Shown: piece by piece, positions 44,466 to 53,327 of the stretch
Numbering within the stretch: position 1 is the first letter of the stretch
Layout of the letters: the number at the start of each line of letters is the position of its first letter
DNA from: Actinosynnema sp042752395
GTDB taxonomy: Bacteria; Actinomycetota; Actinomycetes; Mycobacteriales; Pseudonocardiaceae
Direction: 5' to 3'
DNA: 64,000 bases
Assembly (NCBI RefSeq): GCF_042752395.1
Contig: NZ_JBHYXZ010000021.1
Span: 1-64,000 of the forward strand
Notes under the pieces: model-generated
Told to the model about the DNA's origin: nothing
Databases searched by the model: none
Seen by the model: only the letters and a program-made list of their open reading frames with translations
Position numbers and translations under genes: made by a program

Positions 44466-46808
44466 GTGAGCGAGGCCGAGCAGAGCGATGACACCGAGGC
44501 CCAGGACAAGAAGGACGAGAAGGACGAGACCGGAGTCCTCGTCGAAAAGGTCAAGGCCGGTGATACGCCGGTCACCGAACTGACCGACTACCTGGACCTC
44601 GCCGACGTCAAGTCGTTCGACGTCAAGCTGACCGGTGTGGCCCTGGAGAAGGTGACGGACAGCCAGGGCAGGACCGGCTACCTGCTCCTCGGCGACGTCG
44701 GTCAGAAGGAGCAGGCAACGACCGGCCGGCTCCTGATCTGCTCCCTGTACCTGCCCGTGGAGGAGGGAAGCGACGCGAATCCGATCCTCTTCATCGCGGA
44801 ACTCGACGCCTCGACACTCTTCAAAGAGATCCCGTTCGCCGATTTTCTCGGACTCGACGATCCCGGTCTGGTTCGACTCCAGGTCATTGCTCTCGCCCGG
44901 CACGCTTTGAAGACCGACAAGGAAGTGGATGGCTTCAACAAGGCCATCCAGGAGAAGCTGTCCGGGAAGACGAAGTCCGCGCCGCCCACGCTGATGAAGA
45001 AGGCGCCCGACAAGAAGTTGGGCGGCGCAGTATGGGAACCGGGGGTCTACCTCGCGCTCGGCACCTCGCTCGGGAAGGAGGACGTGCCGGGGCTGACCTT
45101 GCGGCTCAAGAAGCTCGCCAAGAGCGAGCCCACCACGGCCGCCGAGGAATCCCCGAAAGCCAACGCGCGCCGATGGCCGATCCGCGGGTATGGGCTGAAA
45201 TACCTGCCTGAGATTCCGGCCGCCGACGGCGTCCCAGGGGCGCCGGCGCTCGTCCGGATGACGATCGACGCGGGATTTGCCTACGGGCCTTTGGGACTGG
45301 AGATCATCGGGTTCGGGCTGCAGGTCCCGTTCAAGACCAGCGACCTGGTGGACTTCGTCACCCTGACGGGGATCGGGGTGCGCGCGGACTTCGCGGGTTT
45401 CACCGTCGACGGTGCCGTGATGTGGGACCAGGATGCCCGACGCAGGGGGATCTGGAAGTTCGACGGGTTGCTCGCAGTCACGATTCCCGAGTTGCTCACC
45501 TTCGTCCTGGCGGGCTCGTACGCCCAGGTCTCCAACCCGGGAGAGCCGACTTACAATTCGCTCTTCGTGTTTATCAGCCTGTCCGACTTCGTGCTGCCGC
45601 TCGGTCCCGTCACCATCACCGGATTCATGCTCGGGGGCGGGTTCAACAGCCTGCTGCGGATGCCGAAGATCGACGACATCGAGAACTTCCCGTTCGTGTC
45701 CGGGCTCAAGTCGGGGCGGGTGCTCCCACCCAAGAACGGTGAGAAGGCGGACAAGCAGGAGAGCGCGGCGGAGGTGCTCAAGAAGCTCAGCAGCGCCGAC
45801 GAATCGGGCTGGGTCAGCCCGTGCGACGGCCGGCACTGGGCGGCCGGCGGGTTGAAGCTCCAACTCTGCGAGGTCGTCAAGTGCGATGCGCTGCTCGTCG
45901 TGGAGTTCGGCCACGGCGTGGCGGTGGTGCTGCTGGGCGTCGTGAAGTTCGAACCGCTGCCGAAGCAGGACGACAAGCCCTCGAAGCTCGAGATCGTCAA
46001 GCTCGTCGTCCAGTTCGAGATCGGGTACGACTTCGACCGCCATCTGCTCCTGTGCGCCTTCGCCCTGACCCAGGACTGCTTCCTGCTGACCAAGGAGTGC
46101 AAGCTCAGCGGGGGCGGAGCGCTGTACGTCTACACCGGTGGACCCTCCGGCGGGCAGTGGGTGCTCGCGCTCGGCGGCTACAACCCCGGCTTCAAGGTGC
46201 CCAAGTCCTACCCGAAGGTCCCCCGGATCGCCCTGGAGGCGAGCCTGTGCGACTCCGTGCTGATCAGGGGTGAGTTCTACTTCGCCAAGACCACCGACGG
46301 GATCATGGCCGGCATGGCCTGCTCGATCAGCGAGGACGGCGGTTGGTGGCGCTGGTGGTGCAGCCTGCACTGGGACCTGTGGGCGGAGTGGCACTCCTTC
46401 TCCCTCCGGTTCGACGTGGGAGTCAGCCTCGGGATCTCGGCCAGCATCAACCTCGGCCTCTTCCGGGTCCCGGTGTCCATCGAGATCGGTGTCGACATCA
46501 GCCTCTGGTGGCTGCCCGAGCACGGCGGGCACTGCGAGGCGCACCTGTGGGGTCTGTCCATCGGCGGCGGTTGGGGTGTGTCCTGGCCGGAGACCAAAGA
46601 GCGACCGAAGGTGCCGTGGACCAAGTTCACCCGCCAGCTGCCCAAGGCGGTGAAGGTGGTCCGCAAGAAGGGCGTCGAGCGCGGTGAGCCGAAGGACGAG
46701 ACGACGCATCTGTCCGCCGTCGTCGCGGCCGGCGAAGCGCCCGGCGGCGGGAAGCCCGGTGACGGCGGAACGGCCACCGTGCCGGACCAGCCGTGGGTGT
46801 TCTCTTAG
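44466..46808 (+). CDS. Large DUF6603-like protein
   Basis: 780 residues; GTG 44466, 6 bp after the previous stop. A charged N-terminus (EDTEAQDKKDEKDE-like) precedes a domain to about 240. The central part (about 240-560) reads MTIDAGFAYGPLGLEIIGFGLQVPF, FDGLLAVTIPELLTFVLAGSYAQ, LPLGPVTITGFMLGGGFN and IGVRADFAGFTVDGAV, the glycine-rich amphipathic strand pattern of proteins annotated as DUF6603. A Trp/Cys-rich stretch (GGWWRWWCSLHWDLWAEWHSF) follows near 640, and a disordered tail. Alternating strands could form a large barrel or sheet. It is present in one copy and central in the operon. No enzymatic motif seen. Confidence 0.6.
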   Translation: MSEAEQSDDTEAQDKKDEKDETGVLVEKVKAGDTPVTELTDYLDLADVKSFDVKLTGVALEKVTDSQGRTGYLLLGDVGQKEQATTGRLLICSLYLPVEEGSDANPILFIAELDASTLFKEIPFADFLGLDDPGLVRLQVIALARHALKTDKEVDGFNKAIQEKLSGKTKSAPPTLMKKAPDKKLGGAVWEPGVYLALGTSLGKEDVPGLTLRLKKLAKSEPTTAAEESPKANARRWPIRGYGLKYLPEIPAADGVPGAPALVRMTIDAGFAYGPLGLEIIGFGLQVPFKTSDLVDFVTLTGIGVRADFAGFTVDGAVMWDQDARRRGIWKFDGLLAVTIPELLTFVLAGSYAQVSNPGEPTYNSLFVFISLSDFVLPLGPVTITGFMLGGGFNSLLRMPKIDDIENFPFVSGLKSGRVLPPKNGEKADKQESAAEVLKKLSSADESGWVSPCDGRHWAAGGLKLQLCEVVKCDALLVVEFGHGVAVVLLGVVKFEPLPKQDDKPSKLEIVKLVVQFEIGYDFDRHLLLCAFALTQDCFLLTKECKLSGGGALYVYTGGPSGGQWVLALGGYNPGFKVPKSYPKVPRIALEASLCDSVLIRGEFYFAKTTDGIMAGMACSISEDGGWWRWWCSLHWDLWAEWHSFSLRFDVGVSLGISASINLGLFRVPVSIEIGVDISLWWLPEHGGHCEAHLWGLSIGGGWGVSWPETKERPKVPWTKFTRQLPKAVKVVRKKGVERGEPKDETTHLSAVVAAGEAPGGGKPGDGGTATVPDQPWVFS

Positions 46809-46838
46809 GCCGGTTTCGAGTTCACCACCGACACCGCC

Positions 46839-47501
46839 ATGCCGGTGACCCACCTGAAGATCAACGGCGTCGAGGTGCCGGACACCGGGATCCCGAACAG
46901 CGGCTCCGTCAACCTGCGCCCGATGGGCGAGGAGGGCGCCGGCGCCACCTCCCACCACTGCCTCACGATCGACAAGCTCCGGGACGGGACCACCGACCAG
47001 TGGGAGCCGTACGACGTCCTCAAGAACGACTGGGCCGTGGCGCCGGTCCGCACCAGCGTGCCGCGCTCGCTGTTCGGCCCCAGCGGCGAGACGTCGAACG
47101 ACGCCGCGAACAACACCGACGAGGGCCTGGTCCACGATCAGCCGACCGGCCTGAAGGTCACGGTTCCCGGCCCCGAGGCGGACGGGGACCCCGTCGCCGT
47201 CTTCGCCGACAAGCTGGCGATCGAGGATCTGCACCTGACGGGCAATCCGGAGAACAAGGTGCTGCCCGTCGTCAACACCGCTCCTTCCGGACCCAAGGCC
47301 CACCGCGGTGGCACGACCGTCCGCGACGACGTGGCCAAGGACCTGCTCGCCTCGTCCGCCCGCCGCGGCGCCGTCACGGCGGTCCTCACCGCCGCCGGTC
47401 TCCCGTTCGACGACCTGGACGACGACCTGGGCCCGCTGGCCGCCGCGATCCGGGACCTCTACACCGACCCGCCCCTGCTCGTAGACGCCCGAGGACACTG
47501 A
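46839..47501 (+). CDS. Uncharacterised 220-residue protein of the cryptic operon
   Basis: ATG 46839 (MPVTHLKINGVEVPDTGIPNSGSVNL). The middle part is polar with strand-like segments (GLKVTVPGPEADGDPVAVFADKLAIEDLHLTG); the C-terminal third is helical (DDVAKDLLASSARRGAVTAVLTAAGLPFDDLDDDLGPLAAAIRDLY). The stop overlaps the next start as TGATG, so it is translated together with the 802-residue protein. No family recognised. Its small size beside giant neighbours suggests an adaptor or cap. Confidence 0.7.
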   Translation: MPVTHLKINGVEVPDTGIPNSGSVNLRPMGEEGAGATSHHCLTIDKLRDGTTDQWEPYDVLKNDWAVAPVRTSVPRSLFGPSGETSNDAANNTDEGLVHDQPTGLKVTVPGPEADGDPVAVFADKLAIEDLHLTGNPENKVLPVVNTAPSGPKAHRGGTTVRDDVAKDLLASSARRGAVTAVLTAAGLPFDDLDDDLGPLAAAIRDLYTDPPLLVDARGH

Positions 47502-49909
47502 TGCTGAGGTTCACCGAAGTCGCCCGGCCCTGGAAGGTGACGCTCTACGACGGCTACTACCCGGCCGCCGTCGCGGGCACCTACCGGGTCCGGGTGGAGC
47601 AGCACGTCTACAACGCCGACGGCACCGAGCACACCCCCGCGCTGGAGGGCGTCACCCGCGCGTTCGACGTGCGGAGCATCCAGGTCGACATCCCGGAAGG
47701 CACCGTGCACAGCAGGGTGCCGGCGGACGGCAGCACCGGCTTCTTCGACCTGGTCCTCCCCCACATCTCGCTGAACCGCACCTCGCTGCCGTGGGAGCGC
47801 GAGCTGTCCCGGACCGAGACGCCCTCGAAGCGGAAACGGGACACCCAACGGGTGCCCTGGGTGGCGCTGTTGGTCTTCGCCGAGAAGGAGCTGCCGGGCG
47901 ATCCCGGGGCCCGGGGCCTCACCGAGCAGCGGACGGCGGCCGCGTTCGTCAACCCGGCCGCCACCGACGTGCACTGGCCGAAGTTCACCATCGACGTCCC
48001 GGGGGCGACGGTCTGCCGGACCATCGACGTGCCGGCCGCGCTCTTCCGGGACGTCGTTCCGCGCTTCGACGAGCTGCGCCACCTCGCCCACTGCCGGAAG
48101 GTCGACGCGCGCAAGACCCGCAACCTGTACTACATCGACGGCGAGGACCTCGAGGTCGGCCAGTTCGCCGTGGTCACGGCCAACCGCCTGCCGGTGCGCA
48201 ACGCCCGCTACGTGGTCCACCTCGTCTCGCTGGAGGGCTGCGAGGACTACGTCCGCCATCCCGACCAGCTCACCAAGCCGGTCCGCCTGCTGTCCCTGCA
48301 CTCCTGGAGCTTCGAGAACTACAACGGGACGGGCCTGGAGTTCGAGCCGACCGTCACAGGGCTGGCCGTGCCGGGGCTCACCGACCCGTCGGCGCTGCTG
48401 CTACGCCTCCCGTCCACCGGGATCACCGCCCTCCCGGGTACGGACGAGGCCGCGCGCGCCCACGTCTCCTCACGGCTGGAGGCCGGCTACGTGCCGCTGA
48501 CCTACCAGGTGCCCACCGGCGAGCGGATCCCCGGCTGGTACCGCGGGCCCCTCACCCCCGTCGTCCCGACCGCACCCGAGCGGGACGCGAAGGGCTTCCT
48601 CAGCGCCGAGGAGTGCCTGGTGTACCTGGAGTCCGAGGGCGTCTTCGACATCAGCTACGCGGCGGCGTGGACCATCGGCAAGGCGCTGGTGCTGGCCAAC
48701 GCGGACCTGTCCAAGCCGCTCCTCGAAGCGCGCACCCGCGGCTGGGAGACCGTCCGCCTGGCGGGCGCCTACCTGCGGTCCAACCCCGAGGCGGACCTGG
48801 CGGAGCTGCGCGCCCACCTCGACCACCCGGGTGGGCTGGCGAGGTTCGCCCGGATGCTGGAGCGCGGTCTCGGCGACCGGCTGGGAGAGGCCATGGCCGC
48901 CCCGCCGCTGCGCCGGCCCGCGGCCGGCCCCGACTCGCGGGACTCCACCCCGGTGCGGCCGGCCGAGGCCATGCGCGACCCGTCGCCGGACGTGCTGGCG
49001 CTGGCCGGCGAACAGATGGTCCGTCACCTCGCCACCGGCAATCCCGGCATCGCCGCCCGGGACCACGCCCTGCTCCACCCCGCCCCCCTCCCGGACGCGG
49101 ACCCGGTCGTCCCGCCGGGAGCGACCGGTCTGGACGCGCTCACCCTGCTGTGCGCGGTGCCCTTCCACTACCTCGTGCCGGACTGGCGCATGCTGCTGCC
49201 CGCCAACGGTTCGACTCCGGCCGGCACACCGGCCGGAGTCACCGCGAAGGGCCTCGCGTACGAGGGCATGCGGCTGTTCCACCTGGACCCGGCATGGCTG
49301 AACGCCCTGGTCGACGGCGCCCTCAGCGTCGGTGTCAGCACCACCCTCGACGCGAAGCTCGCCGCGAAGCAGCGCGAGGACCTCACCGCGCCGGGTGTGA
49401 CGGTCACCGGCCTGCTGATGCGCTCCCGGCTTCCGACGGCCTACCCCGGGCTGGTGATCGAAGCCCATGCGGGCCCGGACAAGGAGCAACTCACCGTCCT
49501 GCGGCGCGATCTGACCAACGACGTGCTGATGCTGCTGTTCGCCGGCATCCCCGACACGATCGTGATCCGGGAACCGGGCCACGGCATTCACATGGGGATC
49601 GACGCCGACGGCCAGACCGGCCGGAAGATCCCGCTGCGCGCCCTGACCGGCGACATCGGCGAGGAACTGGGGACCGAGTTCGACTTCACCGGGGTCCTGG
49701 AGTGCCTGCGGCCCCGGCCGGCCGGCGTCCAGCCCGACGTCCTCGACCTCAAGGGCACCGCGACCTCACTGCTCGGCCGGCTCTCGGACGCCCTGCGCGC
49801 GGCGAAGCAGTCGGTGCAGGGCGACCTCGCGCCGTCGCAGTTCGCGCTGCAACTGACCCGCGCGCCCCAACAACTCACCCTCCGTCGCACCGAAGGCCAC
49901 CACCAGTGA
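47501..49909 (+). CDS. Uncharacterised 802-residue protein of the cryptic operon
   Basis: ATG 47501 overlaps the previous stop by one base; the longer frame that extends upstream to 46793 is a shadow. The N-terminal part is beta-rich (WKVTLYDGYYPAAVAGTYRVRVEQHVYN, FDVRSIQVDIPEGTVHSRVPADGS, FFDLVLPHISLNRTSLPWERE, PWVALLVFAEKEL). The middle part is helical (YAAAWTIGKALVLANADLSKPLLEARTRGWETVR). The C-terminal part is mixed (HYLVPDWRMLLP, EGMRLFHLDPAWLNALVDGALSVG). No catalytic signature seen. The downstream gene starts at a GTGA overlap. The strand-rich head and helical body look structural rather than enzymatic. Confidence 0.7.
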   Translation: MLRFTEVARPWKVTLYDGYYPAAVAGTYRVRVEQHVYNADGTEHTPALEGVTRAFDVRSIQVDIPEGTVHSRVPADGSTGFFDLVLPHISLNRTSLPWERELSRTETPSKRKRDTQRVPWVALLVFAEKELPGDPGARGLTEQRTAAAFVNPAATDVHWPKFTIDVPGATVCRTIDVPAALFRDVVPRFDELRHLAHCRKVDARKTRNLYYIDGEDLEVGQFAVVTANRLPVRNARYVVHLVSLEGCEDYVRHPDQLTKPVRLLSLHSWSFENYNGTGLEFEPTVTGLAVPGLTDPSALLLRLPSTGITALPGTDEAARAHVSSRLEAGYVPLTYQVPTGERIPGWYRGPLTPVVPTAPERDAKGFLSAEECLVYLESEGVFDISYAAAWTIGKALVLANADLSKPLLEARTRGWETVRLAGAYLRSNPEADLAELRAHLDHPGGLARFARMLERGLGDRLGEAMAAPPLRRPAAGPDSRDSTPVRPAEAMRDPSPDVLALAGEQMVRHLATGNPGIAARDHALLHPAPLPDADPVVPPGATGLDALTLLCAVPFHYLVPDWRMLLPANGSTPAGTPAGVTAKGLAYEGMRLFHLDPAWLNALVDGALSVGVSTTLDAKLAAKQREDLTAPGVTVTGLLMRSRLPTAYPGLVIEAHAGPDKEQLTVLRRDLTNDVLMLLFAGIPDTIVIREPGHGIHMGIDADGQTGRKIPLRALTGDIGEELGTEFDFTGVLECLRPRPAGVQPDVLDLKGTATSLLGRLSDALRAAKQSVQGDLAPSQFALQLTRAPQQLTLRRTEGHHQ

Positions 49910-52900
49910 CATCCACCCACCCGCTGCTGGTCCCGATCACCGTCGACGCCCTCGCGGTGACCACCGCGCTGCGCACCAGCGGGACCTGGAACCGCTGGCA
50001 GGCCGACTTCGACCGGTTGAAGCGGCACCAGGACCCCGAAACCATCGACGATCAGCAGAGTTTCGGCAGCAAGGACTACACCGACTACAACGGCGTCTAC
50101 CTGATGTGGCAGCTGCCTCAGGCGCTGCGGTCCGGTCCGCAGGACCCGAAGACCGGCCGGGCGCTGCTGCCGAAGATCCCCAACCGGTGGCTCGTGCTGC
50201 GTCACCCCGGGGCCGGCGGCCCCGAGGAGGCGACTGCGGCCTGGGTGGTCGAGAGCGACTACACGGGCGAGGACGGCACCAGCAGCTTCATCATCGGCCA
50301 GGACGCGACCCTGATCGGCCGCTCCCACCCGTTGCAGGCCACGGGCGAGGGCTGGCAGGAGGAGCGGGCCGCCGACCCGCTCTTCCTGGACGCGTTCGGG
50401 CCCGGGCTGGCCGGGTTCACCCTGTACCAGCGGTACAACGAGAACGTCCTCTCCCTGCACGACCCGATGACCGACCTGCCCGCCGGGCGGTACAGCTACC
50501 TCGTCGTCGGCTGGTACTCCAACCCGGACGGGGACCCGCTGTCCGGCAAGGCGCCGGTCGAGCAGGCGCTGGCCGCTCTCAAGTGGCGGACGGAGAAGCC
50601 CTTGTCCGGCGCAGCCGTCCTCGGTTCGCGGTACGTCGGAACGGCGCTGGCGGTCGCGTGGGACGACCCGGACCACTGCGTGAGCTCGGCGCCCGACTAC
50701 AACGGCGTCAAGGTGGCCTTCGGGCAGAGCTGGGCGGACGCGCAGGCGGCCCTGACCGAGCCCGAGGTCAGTGGTCTCGACGCCGAGGAACACCTGGCCC
50801 TGACGGCGTTCCACCACGACACACTGCCGGATCTCGGCAAGCCCGACGCCGAGCGCCTCACGGCGCTGGAGCGCCACCAGCGGACGTTCGCCCGGGCGGC
50901 CGGCGGCGGCTCCTGGCAGTGGCAGCCGTCGTCCGACGACAAGACCGGACACAGCGAGCCCGATCTGAGCGCCCACAACGCCGCCCAGGCCGAACTCGAC
51001 GCGGCACAACGGCAGTTGGAGGACGCCCAGCACGCCCTCTTCGACCTCGACTGGCTGCGCAAGTCGCACCAGATCACCGCCGAGGAGTACCAAACCGCCC
51101 ACTCTCCGCGCGCCGCCGAACGCGACCAGGCCCGCGCGCGCGTGGACCTCGCCCGCAAGGCCCTCCCTCCCGCGCCCGCGGAGGCCGTGTCCACGCCCGA
51201 CGACCCGTTCTACGAGCCGATGGACCCCGTGGTCCTGCTCTCCGGCACGAAGATCACCGAGCCCCTGGTGCCCGAAGCGCCGCTGTGCCGCACCTACGAC
51301 CGGACGGTGACCGGGATCGCGGGCCACACCCTGTCCGGGACGGTGGACTCGCTGCCCGGGTACGCCTGCCTGGCCGCCGTGTGCGGCGACGACACCGCCC
51401 TCGCGGCGAACCTGTTCACCGAGTTCGCCGTCCTCGACGCCGCCGCCCGCACGCCGAAGCAGGGCGAGGAGTACTCGGACCTCCAGTGGGCCCTGGACCA
51501 GTGGGCGAAGGGCAGGCACGAGCTGATCACCGGCATCCCCGCCGACTTCACCCGGCCCTGGCCCGGCCAACCCTGGCTGCCCCGCTACCTCCTGTGGACG
51601 CTGGCCTGCCACCCGATCGCCTACCAGGACACGTCCGGCCAGTCGCCGCACTGGTCGCTGCACGGCAACGAACTGCGCTGGAACGGCGAGGGCGAGGTCG
51701 GGGAAAGCCGGCCGACCGTGTCCGGCTTCAGCCTGATCACCCCGCTCCCGCAGTTCGCCTCCGAGCGCCGGGCCCGCCACTGGGCGGCCAACACGCCGCC
51801 GGACGAGGCCGAGCAGTGGCGCCGCTTCGCCGACCAGAAGACGAAGGAGGACGCCCTGTGCCAGGCGCTCACCGGCGTCAACGCCTGGTTCCAGCAGCGC
51901 AGTCACACCCACTACCTGGCCGACGAGAACGAGCCCTACCGGGGCACCACCGTCCCCGACTCGACGATCGCGCACTTCTTCCCGGTCCGGTCGGGACAGG
52001 CCGACCTCCAGACCCTGTCCGTGGTCGACGCGTTCGGCCAGACCGTGGAACTGATCAATCCCGGCATACAACGCAGCACCCCGGTATACCGCTCGCCCTC
52101 CACCCGCCCTCACCCGAACTGCCGGATCCTGGACGACATCCAGGAGCAGTACGTTTTGCAGTTCCCACCGCGGATCCTGCACCGCGCGAGGCTGCGGTTC
52201 GACCCGGTCGACGCCCGGACCGACGCGCCGGTGCCGCCGATCGGCCCACCCGGGGGCAATCCCGTGTGCGGGTGGCTGCTGCCCAACCACCTCGACCGGA
52301 CCCTGGTCGTGTTCGGGCCGGACGGCACCGCCTTCGGCCAGATCCAAATCAACCGCAACAGCGGCGGCACGGAGCGGCTGGCCTGGCGGGCCCTGCCACC
52401 GCGGCAGCCCACCGAGAGCCTCGCCACGGCCGCCACCGCCCTGCCCGGCCCGCTCGGCGCGCTGCTGACGGCCTTCCTCCAGCAGGACGCCACGGCGTTG
52501 CCCGGCCTGATGGCGCTGATCGACGAGGCCCTGCACACCCAGGACCGCTACTCCCACGAGCACGACAACCAGGCGGTGCTGATGGGCCGTCCGCTGGCCG
52601 TGGTCCGCGCCGCCCTGCGGCTCGAACTGGACGGTGCCTGCCCGGCCGGCGCCAAGGGAGCGGTCGATCCACCCGCCACACCACCGCTGACCACCTACCG
52701 CTGGCAGGTCAGGCTCGGACTGCCCGAGCTGGCCAAGGACGGCCTGGTCGGCTACTTCGGCCCCGACCTCGACGAGGACGCCACCCGGTACGACCGATTG
52801 TGGACCTCGCACTTCGGCAAGACCGCCGGATACCTTCGCCACCTGGGCGCCGGCGAGCAGGATCCGGGACTGCTGCTGACCGCCGGCTCCGCCCAGGCGG

Positions 52901-53301
52901 CGAAGCCCGAGCACGGCTGCCACGTCACCCTGCTGCTCGACCCCTGGCGCAGTGCCGCCGCGCTCTCCGACCTCCTTCCCGCAGCGGACCTGACGCTGGA
53001 TCAGGCCGTGGTGCGGCCTGCCCTGACCCGGATGCGGGTGCCGTTCCCGCTCGGCCCGCTGCTCGCCCCGGACGGCCCCCCGGTCGAGGCCGGCTCCCTG
53101 CGGACCGTGGTGATGCCGCGCCCCGTCGCCTGGACGGGCGAATGGGAGTGGGTCGGGCCGCCGGCACCGCGGTCCGCCGACCAGGGGTGGGACCGCCGCG
53201 GCATCACCCCCTCCACCGTCACCGCCGATCCCCAGACGGAGCGCCCGCCCGCCCGCTCCGGATTCCTCCGCAACATCCGCGGCTTCCTCCCGGATTCCTG
53301 A
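49906..53301 (+). CDS. Uncharacterised 1131-residue protein of the cryptic operon
   Basis: GTG 49906 forms GTGA with the previous stop. It opens HPLLVPITVDALAVTTAL, then WNRWQADFDRLKRHQDPE, NNGVYL-type YNGVYLMWQLPQALRSGPQDP, PNRWLVLRHPG, AAWVVESDYTG, FTLYQRYNENVLSLHD and YSYLVVGWYSNPDGDPL. I recall similar openings in unassigned actinobacterial and myxobacterial giant proteins found with DUF6603-like partners. A coiled-coil insert (about 360-420; AELDAAQRQLEDAQHALFDLDWLRKSHQITAEEY) interrupts the sheet-rich head. The second half contains QTLSVVDAFGQTVELINPG and TYRWQVRLGLPELAKDGLVGYFGP. No enzyme motif. The largest member of the operon, so a possible backbone component. Confidence 0.7.
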   Translation: MTSTHPLLVPITVDALAVTTALRTSGTWNRWQADFDRLKRHQDPETIDDQQSFGSKDYTDYNGVYLMWQLPQALRSGPQDPKTGRALLPKIPNRWLVLRHPGAGGPEEATAAWVVESDYTGEDGTSSFIIGQDATLIGRSHPLQATGEGWQEERAADPLFLDAFGPGLAGFTLYQRYNENVLSLHDPMTDLPAGRYSYLVVGWYSNPDGDPLSGKAPVEQALAALKWRTEKPLSGAAVLGSRYVGTALAVAWDDPDHCVSSAPDYNGVKVAFGQSWADAQAALTEPEVSGLDAEEHLALTAFHHDTLPDLGKPDAERLTALERHQRTFARAAGGGSWQWQPSSDDKTGHSEPDLSAHNAAQAELDAAQRQLEDAQHALFDLDWLRKSHQITAEEYQTAHSPRAAERDQARARVDLARKALPPAPAEAVSTPDDPFYEPMDPVVLLSGTKITEPLVPEAPLCRTYDRTVTGIAGHTLSGTVDSLPGYACLAAVCGDDTALAANLFTEFAVLDAAARTPKQGEEYSDLQWALDQWAKGRHELITGIPADFTRPWPGQPWLPRYLLWTLACHPIAYQDTSGQSPHWSLHGNELRWNGEGEVGESRPTVSGFSLITPLPQFASERRARHWAANTPPDEAEQWRRFADQKTKEDALCQALTGVNAWFQQRSHTHYLADENEPYRGTTVPDSTIAHFFPVRSGQADLQTLSVVDAFGQTVELINPGIQRSTPVYRSPSTRPHPNCRILDDIQEQYVLQFPPRILHRARLRFDPVDARTDAPVPPIGPPGGNPVCGWLLPNHLDRTLVVFGPDGTAFGQIQINRNSGGTERLAWRALPPRQPTESLATAATALPGPLGALLTAFLQQDATALPGLMALIDEALHTQDRYSHEHDNQAVLMGRPLAVVRAALRLELDGACPAGAKGAVDPPATPPLTTYRWQVRLGLPELAKDGLVGYFGPDLDEDATRYDRLWTSHFGKTAGYLRHLGAGEQDPGLLLTAGSAQAAKPEHGCHVTLLLDPWRSAAALSDLLPAADLTLDQAVVRPALTRMRVPFPLGPLLAPDGPPVEAGSLRTVVMPRPVAWTGEWEWVGPPAPRSADQGWDRRGITPSTVTADPQTERPPARSGFLRNIRGFLPDS

Positions 53302-53327
53302 GCCCGCGCCGCCCCTGGAGAACCGTC

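Noticed and set aside
43482..47498. A 1338-codon open frame on the minus strand
   Set aside because: It is the antisense shadow of the plus-strand cryptic operon: Arg/Gly/Val/Asp-rich repetitive composition, no RBS, no domain, and it spans three well-supported genes and their overlaps.
49588..52923. A 1111-codon open frame on the minus strand opposite the 1131-residue protein
   Set aside because: Typical antisense frame of high-GC coding DNA. Composition is low complexity and the plus-strand gene has coupled starts and stops.
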